A stretch of 64,000 nucleotides of DNA. It comes from Neptunomonas japonica JAMM 1380. GTDB lineage: Bacteria; Pseudomonadota; Gammaproteobacteria; Pseudomonadales; Balneatricaceae. A program made the translations under genes and the position numbers. Within the stretch, counting starts at the first letter, position 1. Each line of letters begins with the position of its first letter. Shown here piece after piece: positions 57,600-64,000 of the stretch. Where the stretch lies: assembly GCF_016592555.1 (NCBI RefSeq), contig NZ_AP014546.1, positions 2,986,501 through 3,050,500 on the forward strand, given 5' to 3'. Below the pieces are notes generated by a model. It was not told the DNA's origin. It made no database searches and saw only the letters and a list, made by a program, of their open reading frames with translations.

Positions 57600-58103
57600 T
57601 TAAACAGAGGGCTTTGGCAGCACCCAATTAGGGCGTGGAAAATGACAGGTATAACCATTAGGAAAATGCTCCAAGTAATCCTGATGCTCAGGCTCAGCAT
57701 CCCAGAAATCACTCACCGGCTCTAGCTCAGTAACCACTTTACCCGGCCATAAACCTGACGCGTCCACATCAGCGATGGTATCTAACGCCATCTGTTTTTG
57801 AGCATCGCTGACATAATAGATCGCCGAACGATAAGACATTCCCTGATCATTACCCTGTCGATTAGGTGTTGTGGGGTCATGAATCTGAAAAAAAAGTTCA
57901 AGAATACGACGATAAGACAGTTGAGCAGGGTCAAACAGAATCTCGATACCTTCAGCATGTGTTCCATGATTACGGTAGGTGGCATTGGGTACATCACCAC
58001 CGGTATACCCAACCCGCGTAGCAACAACACCCGGCAACTTACGAATTAGATCCTGCATACCCCAAAAACAACCACCTGCCAGCACTGCGCGCTCTTGTGA
58101 CAT
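57600..58103 (-). CDS. msrA: Peptide methionine-S-sulfoxide reductase
   Basis: A 167-residue MsrA that repairs oxidised methionine. The active-site Cys is C12 in GGCFWGMQ. Other conserved parts are VGYTGG, the [13 protein letters not shown] block and [18 protein letters not shown]; the end is GYTCHFP, with a possible resolving Cys. It is cytosolic, lies 78 bp downstream of the acuI start on the opposite side, and is transcribed in the same direction. No msrB is visible. Confidence 0.95.
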   Translation of the reverse strand: MSQERAVLAGGCFWGMQDLIRKLPGVVATRVGYTGGDVPNATYRNHGTHAEGIEILFDPAQLSYRRILELFFQIHDPTTPNRQGNDQGMSYRSAIYYVSDAQKQMALDTIADVDASGLWPGKVVTELEPVSDFWDAEPEHQDYLEHFPNGYTCHFPRPNWVLPKPSV

Positions 58104-58226
58104 GTCGGTATCTCCATTAAAACTAATATTTAAAGGCTTAAGCCTAACAGCATTCGGCTTAGAGGCTAAAGAGGTGTCATTGGTTCATCGCCACTAAAAA
58201 ATCTTTGATAGGTGCACAAATAAATA

Positions 58227-58933
58227 TTAGTGATCTTGCCACCATTTCTGGGCTCTATTCCTATCAAAAGATGGGAGAAGCGCTTTTTTAACTTCAACAT
58301 TCGCTAGCGCGGTAAATCTAGATCTGAATACTTCCTCATCTTTATCCCATTGATCCGTAATTTCAATATCAAAAGTACCACCAGAGGCACCAGCAAAAGC
58401 TTGATCAATTAATGGTATAGAAGGCCCTGCTTTAAACTCGTCTCCCTGACGCTCTCGCACAGTCGCATTAATATGGCCTAAGTAAAACACCCCCTTGCCA
58501 TTAGCCACTATGTTCTCATGTACAGGAGTAAAGAAAAATCCATGGATAGGAAAGGAGGAACTCATACTTGATAGCCCCCTCAATACATATTTGCCATTTT
58601 CTAATTCCATCCTTAGGTAGTAATAATTTCCTAAGACGGGGTCGTCAGTTTCTTTTTTTGCTTTATCATCCATTGTAAAATTTATATGATCTTTTGCCTC
58701 TTTTGCCTCTTTTGCTTCTGCCGCATCCGTCCTTTCAACATGCACAACAATCAGCTCTGGCTGGTGTGAGTGACGATATTGATTACTAATTTTTGCTGTC
58801 ATTAAAAATACTGGATTTGTTTTTTTTCAACAACCTCTGATTCATCATTAAATGCCATCTTTTGCGGTGAGGCACAGCCCGTCATCAATAAAGCGAACCC
58901 AAGTGAAGCACTCAATAAAATACGTTTTATCAC
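58227..58933 (-). pseudogene. Lipoprotein gene broken by a poly-A frameshift
   Basis: Two reading frames together make one protein. From GTG 58933 (AAGGA eight bases before) the first frame gives a lipoprotein start with LMTGCAS and SPQKMAFNDESEVVEKK, then stops after the A8 run (T8 on the plus strand at 58820-58827). With one more A (A9), the frame reads EKKTNPVFLMTAKISNQ into the large downstream frame (58802-58227, 191 codons). That part contains the MELENGKYVLRGL and FYLGHINATVRERQGDEFKAG blocks of an uncharacterised family. The start Met at 58802 is thus artificial. It may be a real frameshift, slippage-dependent expression or a sequencing error. Confidence 0.75.
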
Positions 58934-58994
58934 TTTAAAAATCCTTCTAAAATCACTAATTAATACAATAATATAGAGCCTTTTAAAGACTCAA

Positions 58995-59369
58995 CTACAA
59001 CCCACTCTCTACATAGTGGTGATAGATAGCACACTGTCTTTTGCTTTCTTTTTCGGTTGTATAAGTTTGCTTTTTTTGATGCATGGCCGACCAATCCATA
59101 CATGAGCGCCACATCGCCTTTCCTTTCTCACTGCGTGCTCGTTGTTTTCTAGCTGTATTTTGCCTTATCACAGCATCAGCTTGTTTTTGATCTATTAACT
59201 GCTCTCGTGTTAAATCCATAATTGCGTTCACTTCACGCAATTCAGATGCAACAAACTGCGCGCTAATATAAGTGGATAAGAGGTTTCCGCAAGTGACTGC
59301 CAGCGCGATAACAAAAAAGAGTGTTATAAAATGGGGTGTTTTCACTGTGTTGAAATATCCATATTTCAA
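58995..59369 (-). CDS. Unknown single-pass membrane protein
   Basis: A 124-residue protein with an N-terminal membrane helix (about 13-34, FITLFFVIALAVTCGNLL) and a charged helical C-terminal part, including KQRARSEKGKAMWRSCMDWSAMHQ-like residues and two Cys. I recognise no family. It sits alone between the broken lipoprotein gene and the thiamine-binding-family gene, on the same strand as both. Confidence 0.6.
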   Translation of the reverse strand: MKYGYFNTVKTPHFITLFFVIALAVTCGNLLSTYISAQFVASELREVNAIMDLTREQLIDQKQADAVIRQNTARKQRARSEKGKAMWRSCMDWSAMHQKKQTYTTEKESKRQCAIYHHYVESGL

Positions 59370-59462
59370 AGCAAATTGTGAAGGCCTGTGGATAACAGGC
59401 CTGATGATCCATAGAGCGAGCGGGTCTATAAAACCAGTCGGTCTTTGTAAAAAGTATAGCAG

Positions 59463-59768
59463 TTATTTAGCAATCATTTTTTCTTGTACGCTGGTGACTT
59501 TATCAGCCATGGTCTGATCTTTATCTATGCGTGTGCCTAATTTCATATGGCTGGTAATACGAACCGCGCCCTTCTCATGAAGCACTTCGTGGCAACGCTT
59601 GACTGCTGCCATGACATCTTCCCACTCACCTTCTACGTTAGTGCCGTAGCCATGCATGGTATGCGTTAAGCCAGCATCTTCAAAAATCTTTTGGCACATA
59701 GCTATATAAGGTGATACTGAAGTACCTACGCCGCCAGGTGAAACCATAATATCCATCAATACGTACAT
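59463..59768 (-). CDS. MTH1187/UPF0045-family thiamine-binding protein
   Basis: About 101 residues starting MYVLMDIMVSPGGVGTSVSP, typical of UPF0045/MTH1187 proteins, with the later HGYGTNVEGEWEDVMAAVK block. The fold is a small ferredoxin-like dimer; some members bind thiamine or related compounds. GAGGA precedes ATG 59768, so I reject an upstream TTG at 59783. It is a single gene of cytosolic type. Confidence 0.85.
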   Translation of the reverse strand: MYVLMDIMVSPGGVGTSVSPYIAMCQKIFEDAGLTHTMHGYGTNVEGEWEDVMAAVKRCHEVLHEKGAVRITSHMKLGTRIDKDQTMADKVTSVQEKMIAK

Positions 59769-59928
59769 TGTGCTTATCCTCAATTTTGACTGTTATATGG
59801 CTGTATTCCACCGCCCTTAGTGCAATGTATCAAGGGCCAATCAGCTCTTTTAGATTGGCCAGCCCTTTTCACAAAGAGATCAATTGAGTTGATATTGATG
59901 CGGGCTATACTGCACCCGACTAACCCTT

Positions 59929-61536
59929 CTACTTGTTACTGTGATTAATACTCAATGCCATCGCTTCAGCAACCTTGATACCATCAATCGCTGCCGACAT
60001 AATTCCACCCGCGTAACCCGCACCTTCACCTGCCGGGAACAAGCCTTGAGTATTAATGCTTTGGAAGTCTTTACCACGTTTTATACAGATAGGCGCCGAG
60101 GTTCTAGTTTCAACACCTGTGAGCAGTGCATCTTCTAAAGCAAAGCCATTAATCTTTCTGTTAAAAGCAGGTATCGCTTCCCTAATAGCCTCAATACAGA
60201 AATCGGGCAGCGCTTTAGAAAGATCCGTAAGTTTAATGCCCGGTTTAAATGATGGCTCTACACTACCGATAGTCTCGGAGGAGACTCCTTTTAAGAAGTC
60301 ACCCACCTTTTGCGCAGGTGCATCGTAGTTTTCGCCCCCTAACAGGTAAGCATTGCTTTCGAGTTCTCGCTGAAAATCAATGCCAGCCAATGGGCCACCC
60401 GGGTAATCTGTTGGATCAATGCCTACGACAATTGCACTATTGGCGTTACGCTCTGCTCGTGAATATTGGCTCATGCCATTAGTAACGACACGGTGCTCTT
60501 CAGACGTTGCAGCGACTACGGTGCCTCCCGGACACATACAGAAGCTGTAAACAGAACGGCCACCTTTACAGTGATGAACGAGCTTGTAGTCAGCAGCACC
60601 TAGGATTTCGTTACCCGCATTTGCACCAAAGCGCGCTTCATCAATCAGTGATTGTTGATGTTCGATTCTAAAACCAACAGAAAAGGGTTTCGCTTCGATG
60701 TATACGTTTTTATCGTAAAGCATCTCGAAGGTATCACGAGCACTATGGCCAATCGCTAAAGCGATATGCTTAGACTTGATCACTTCGCCATCTGCCAAAG
60801 CAACACCGGTAATTTGCCCTGCTTCTATTTGTACATCATCTACGCGCGCACTAAAGCGAATTTCACCGCCCAGCTCTATGATTTTCGCACGCATCTTTTC
60901 TACCATCGATACCAAACGGAATGTACCAATATGCGGCTTGCTCACAAACATAATTTCATCGGGCGCGCCCGCTTCGACAAACTCGGTAAGTACTTTACGA
61001 CCATAGTGGTGCGGATCTTTCACTTGGCTATACAACTTACCATCGGAGAATGTACCTGCTCCGCCTTCACCAAACTGCACGTTAGACTCAGTATTTAATA
61101 TTTTTTTACGCCAGAAACCAAACGTATCTTTAGTACGCTCACGCACTTCTTTACCCCGATCAAGGATAATCGGCTTATAGCCCATTTGTGCCAAGACGAG
61201 TCCCGTTAACAAGCCGCAAGGGCCAAAACCAATAACAACAGGGCGTTCCTGTAAATCTACAGGCGCTTGTGCCACAAATTTATAGCTCATATCAGGAGTA
61301 GCTTTAATGAGCTGCTCATCTGCAAACTTTTCGAGAAGCGCTTTATTATTTTTTGTCTCAACATCCAATGTATAGATAAGAACGATGTTAGCTTTTTTTC
61401 GGGCATCATATCCGCGCCGATGTACGTGGTAGCTAACAAGATCAGCAGCCTTAATAGATAAGCGAGCTACAACGGCATTGGCAATAGCCTGATCATCATG
61501 ATCTAGCGGTAATTGGATATTCGTAAGGCGTATCAT
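59929..61536 (-). CDS. FAD-dependent oxidoreductase (COG2509 type)
   Basis: A 535-residue flavoprotein. The N-terminal small domain (about 1-90, IRLTNIQLPLDHDDQAIANA) is followed by the FAD motif VVIGFGPCGLLTGLVLAQMG and an ATP/FAD-binding pattern GEGGAGTFSDGKLYSQ. It ends in the AGEGAGYAGGIMSAAIDGIKVAEA block (59975-60050). This family is widespread and poorly defined; some annotations call it a 'FAD-dependent dehydrogenase'. The reaction is unknown. I start at ATG 61536, nine codons inside an upstream start at 61563. Confidence 0.87.
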   Translation of the reverse strand: MIRLTNIQLPLDHDDQAIANAVVARLSIKAADLVSYHVHRRGYDARKKANIVLIYTLDVETKNNKALLEKFADEQLIKATPDMSYKFVAQAPVDLQERPVVIGFGPCGLLTGLVLAQMGYKPIILDRGKEVRERTKDTFGFWRKKILNTESNVQFGEGGAGTFSDGKLYSQVKDPHHYGRKVLTEFVEAGAPDEIMFVSKPHIGTFRLVSMVEKMRAKIIELGGEIRFSARVDDVQIEAGQITGVALADGEVIKSKHIALAIGHSARDTFEMLYDKNVYIEAKPFSVGFRIEHQQSLIDEARFGANAGNEILGAADYKLVHHCKGGRSVYSFCMCPGGTVVAATSEEHRVVTNGMSQYSRAERNANSAIVVGIDPTDYPGGPLAGIDFQRELESNAYLLGGENYDAPAQKVGDFLKGVSSETIGSVEPSFKPGIKLTDLSKALPDFCIEAIREAIPAFNRKINGFALEDALLTGVETRTSAPICIKRGKDFQSINTQGLFPAGEGAGYAGGIMSAAIDGIKVAEAMALSINHSNK

Positions 61537-61709
61537 GTGAGGATTCCAGAAAACCGAGGGCACTAATAAAAATAAAAAAAGCCGTCGAGGGTTACTTAGT
61601 TATAGTAAAGAGTGCAGTTTACGCGCTTATTTAAGATGTGTCGCAGAATTGCTCATTAGGCTCTAGTATTTTTATGTTTATTACGACTTAGTCCATTACT
61701 CAAACGGTG

Positions 61710-62423
61710 TTAACGATAAATACACTCAAGCTCATGAGGCGTTAAGTTACGATTCTCACCAGGCAACAACGCTGAATCAAGAGATAGATTCCCAATAGAC
61801 ATACGGTGCAGTTGCAGTACAGGATTACGAAACCGGCCAAACATCCGTTTTATCTGGTGATAACGCCCTTCCGTCAGGTCCACATGTGCAACATACTCAG
61901 AGACAATTTCAAGCACTGCTGGTTCCGTAGTAATGTCTTCATAGGAAAAATACATGCCCTGTGCAAAGGCCTTTATATATTCTTCTCTAAGGCTATTTTT
62001 CAAAGTAACTTTATACGACTTTGTTACCTTGTTTTCAGGCGATGTGAGTTGGCGAGACCAACGACCATCATTGGTTAATAAAAGTAGACCCGATGTATTC
62101 AAATCTAAGCGCCCTACTATGTGCAGTGTTGCCTTATCTGGTCTATCTAGCAGATCAATCACTGTACGATGCTTATCATCCTTAGTTGCACTTACTACAC
62201 CAATGGGTTTATGCATCATAATATAAACAGGTTTATTCGCCTGTAATACCCGATCATTATCCAAAACAATATGAGAAAACTCATCAACAGACAAGTCAAT
62301 ATTCAGAGCAATCACACCATCGACACTTACACGTTTTTGAGCCAGAAAAAGCCTGACATCTTTACGCTTCATATTTAAATGACTACTTAGAAAGCGATCC
62401 AAGCGACCGCGCTTTGACTGCAT
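61710..62423 (-). CDS. rsuA: 16S rRNA pseudouridine(516) synthase RsuA
   Basis: A 237-residue RsuA-type enzyme: an N-terminal S4 RNA-binding domain (about 1-60, GRLDRFLSSHLNMKRKDVR), then the catalytic domain with GRLDLNTSGLLLLTNDG, in which the Asp is catalytic. The C-terminal RYHQIKRMFGRF motif is conserved. It modifies U516 in 16S rRNA. GAGGAG lies seven bases before ATG 62423; a TTG at 62438 is less likely. It is downstream of the PEP-CTERM gene's terminator. Confidence 0.92.
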   Translation of the reverse strand: MQSKRGRLDRFLSSHLNMKRKDVRLFLAQKRVSVDGVIALNIDLSVDEFSHIVLDNDRVLQANKPVYIMMHKPIGVVSATKDDKHRTVIDLLDRPDKATLHIVGRLDLNTSGLLLLTNDGRWSRQLTSPENKVTKSYKVTLKNSLREEYIKAFAQGMYFSYEDITTEPAVLEIVSEYVAHVDLTEGRYHQIKRMFGRFRNPVLQLHRMSIGNLSLDSALLPGENRNLTPHELECIYR

Positions 62424-62521
62424 GACTGAACTCCTCAACTACCCAGAAAATGATTATACAATGAAGTCCTAGTATTGCCGCTTCGTTAAGACAAACAGCA
62501 GATCGATCAAACCACAGACAT

Positions 62522-62550
62522 AAAAAAACCACTCGAAAGTGGTTTTATTT
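62522..62550. terminator. Terminator after the PEP-CTERM gene
   Basis: Stem AAAACCACT / AGTGGTTTT with loop CGAA; on the minus strand it is followed by TTTTTTT-like sequence. It lies just beyond the PEP-CTERM stop at 62563. Confidence 0.85.
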
Positions 62551-62562
62551 TATCACTAGGAT

Positions 62563-63261
62563 CTAGGCTCGGCGACGAGCAGCTCCGGCCCCTAATAAAC
62601 CTAAGACAAACAAAGCAATAGTTGAAGGCTCAGGAACACTGTGAGCAATAGGGCTATCATACAATAAACCAATCACATCGAGCTGCAAATCCCAACCTGG
62701 ATCACCATTAATGACTAATCCAAGTGTGCCATCATGAGAAAGCACTGAATTGGAAATGCTAAAAACAACATCTTGATTGAGAGTGTTTCCCGGTATATCA
62801 AAGTTAGCAAATGACAAACCATCATAGAAAAATTCTAGATCAGTAGCATTTCCATCTGACTCAATAACCTTAATTAGAAATTCATAGTGAGAGGAGCCTA
62901 CCGGCAATAAATCAGCATCAAATCCCCAAGAGACTCGTACCTCTGAGTCTTCGGCAGAGCCATTCGAAATCGTTAAAAAGCCAAAGCTTACTTCAACACT
63001 ACTTTGTACAGGGTTAGAGAAAGCCAAAAGCTCGGCACTTAAGGTACGCACCGCATTGGTTTCTACTACATACGTATCTGTACCACTCAAAGCAATCATC
63101 TGCTCCGAGCCAACATTAAACCCATCAATTTCGATCAAACCAGCCTGCGCACTAAATGATAGAAGTACTGCAAATAGACTCCCAGCAAGTCTAAGCATTA
63201 AACTCTTCAGCACACACTCCCTTTTAAACAAAATTGTATTTATAAATTTTACAGATCGCAT
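62563..63261 (-). CDS. PEP-CTERM sorting-domain protein
   Basis: About 232 residues: an N-terminal signal peptide, a beta-rich mature part (about 45-205, GLIEIDGFNVGSEQMIALSGT; no Cys) and a C-terminal PEP-CTERM signal (VPEPSTIALFVLGLLGAGAARRRA, written 62565-62640). This needs an exosortase that is not in the window. AAGGAG precedes ATG 63261, giving a 40-residue leader; a GTG at 63213 with its own GGGAG gives a more usual 24-residue leader (LKSLMLRLAGSLFAVLLSFS...). The role is probably extracellular or biofilm matrix. Surroundings show no glycan cluster. Confidence 0.82.
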   Translation of the reverse strand: MRSVKFINTILFKRECVLKSLMLRLAGSLFAVLLSFSAQAGLIEIDGFNVGSEQMIALSGTDTYVVETNAVRTLSAELLAFSNPVQSSVEVSFGFLTISNGSAEDSEVRVSWGFDADLLPVGSSHYEFLIKVIESDGNATDLEFFYDGLSFANFDIPGNTLNQDVVFSISNSVLSHDGTLGLVINGDPGWDLQLDVIGLLYDSPIAHSVPEPSTIALFVLGLLGAGAARRRA

Positions 63262-63611
63262 CATCAACTCCTTGATTTAGCTAATTTTTTAATAACATAA
63301 ATTTCTCGCTGCCATACTATAAGGCGACGAATCATTTTTGCTCACCATGCAAACCTTACGCCGATTAATACAAACGTTTAAAAAACATGAGCTTAAGAGA
63401 GATCTAATATTAAAAAAAATATGAAGTGTAAGATTTACTGACAAAAAACATTTTAAAATCAATCAATTAGCACAACACGCTGTTAAGCCAAAGTTCATTT
63501 ATCTATTTTAAAAACAACCCCACATCAAAAAAACATTCGATGCGCACGACAATTTAACAATAAACCCAATATATGAAATACTCACACTCTATTTATTGTG
63601 AGTAATAGTGC
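63262..63611. promoter_or_regulatory. AT-rich promoter region with an inverted repeat before the GntR gene
   Basis: This 350-bp gap contains no gene that I see. ACTCACA-10 bp-TGTGAGT (63580-63603) is a perfect 7-bp inverted repeat ending eight bases before the GTG start. It may be the autoregulatory operator of the GntR protein, or a hairpin covering the ribosome site. Confidence 0.55.
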
Positions 63612-64000
63612 GTGAAATCTATAGATTTTGAACCCGTCAGCCAGAAAAGCCTGTCTCGTCAGATCGCGGATCAAATTCGCCAAGCTATTATCGACGGGTC
63701 TTTAGCTGCCGATGATCGCTTACCCACTGAGGATGAACTTGCAGCCCGCTTCAGCGTTTCACGCCCCACTATCCGCGAGGCACTTAAACGATTAGCCGCA
63801 CAAAATCTTGTTCGCTCAAAACGTGGGCCCACTGGTGGCACTTTTGTAAATCGTCCCAGTGTTAGCGATTTAAGCGACTCTTTAGCTGGCGCTACTACTC
63901 TTTTGATGGGTTTAAACGCCTTTTCATTAGAAGAGATAACGCAAACCCGCCTTGAGCTTGAAACCATCTGCTGTAAACTTGCTTCCCAGAACCGCTCTAA
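63612..64000 (+). CDS. GntR-family (FadR subfamily) regulator, 3' end cut by window
   Basis: The frame is open from GTG 63612 to the right edge (129 codons visible). It begins with KSIDFEPVSQKSLSRQIADQ, then a winged helix-turn-helix: IRQAIIDGSLAADDRLPTED and ELAARFSVSRPTIREALKRL. The FCD/FadR-type ligand domain then starts (LEEITQTRLELETICCKLAS). FadR-subfamily members usually respond to organic acids. A perfect inverted repeat lies eight bases before the start. The effector cannot be told from this half. The divergent PEP-CTERM gene is the other possible target. Confidence 0.87.
   Translation, partial: MKSIDFEPVSQKSLSRQIADQIRQAIIDGSLAADDRLPTEDELAARFSVSRPTIREALKRLAAQNLVRSKRGPTGGTFVNRPSVSDLSDSLAGATTLLMGLNAFSLEEITQTRLELETICCKLASQNRS

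Noticed and set aside
63671..63967. Minus-strand ORF of 98 codons at the right edge
   Set aside because: It is antisense to a clear GntR/FadR-type gene that is open to the window end.

Overview
The window reads as a chromosomal segment of a marine gammaproteobacterium, most likely an Oceanospirillaceae-type organism (inference). The support is a Pseudomonas-type class I fumarase, fadH, groESL, fxsA, yajQ and trhP, moderate GC by eye, several cyclic-di-GMP proteins and PEP-CTERM proteins. Genes run off both ends: a PAS-GGDEF-EAL protein on the left and a FadR-type GntR regulator on the right. I saw no rRNA, tRNA, CRISPR array or insertion sequence.

Layout. 0-10 kb: c-di-GMP signalling (PAS-GGDEF-EAL; a LysM/FecR protein paired with a CHASE2 protein whose GGDEF motif is degenerate; a membrane diguanylate cyclase frameshifted in a G run), a Zur-box-preceded CobW-type GTPase, and fumarase. 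10-14 kb: a CofD-like protein, an Lrp/AsnC relic without its DNA-binding domain, a short upstream ORF and gamma-glutamyltranspeptidase. 14.07-15.18 kb: two small minus-strand genes, each followed by an attC-like site, which look like an integron cassette cluster without an integrase. 15.6-19.3 kb: an unsaturated fatty-acid beta-oxidation module (fadH plus dienoyl-CoA isomerase) divergent from a TetR regulator, with paired operators in the shared promoter. 19.3-24 kb: UbiA-type prenyltransferase, trhP, thpR, a glutathione transferase and a coiled-coil membrane protein. 24-33.4 kb: a co-oriented peptide uptake and breakdown block (binding protein, two permeases, two ATPases, M14 carboxypeptidase, LysR regulator, PepQ). 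33.5-41.3 kb: groESL with a heat-shock-like promoter, fxsA, an SDR, an AmpG-like transporter, three very small genes (one behind a Fur-like box), yajQ and panE.

41.3-49.6 kb is the most distinctive part: a type I secretion ABC/HlyD pair, a 50-residue protein that is almost only a signal peptide plus PEP-CTERM sorting signal, and a 1473-residue multidomain surface protein with a candidate internal thioester domain, SdrD-type B repeats, a CBM-like domain and DxNxDG calcium loops. 49.9-53.9 kb: PPK2 with a small partner, then a cobalamin riboswitch, a TonB receptor and a PduO-type adenosyltransferase. 53.9-64 kb: HDOD-GAF protein, BtuF-like binding protein, acuI, msrA, a lipoprotein gene frameshifted in a poly-A run, a thiamine-binding-family protein, an FAD oxidoreductase, rsuA, a second PEP-CTERM protein and the GntR regulator.

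Recurring themes are c-di-GMP and surface attachment, metal and cofactor control (Zur-, Fur- and B12-type signals) and fatty-acid and peptide catabolism. Two genes are broken at homopolymers (C7 at 10058 and T8 at 58820). These could be phase variation, recent decay or sequencing error, and the sequence alone cannot separate these.
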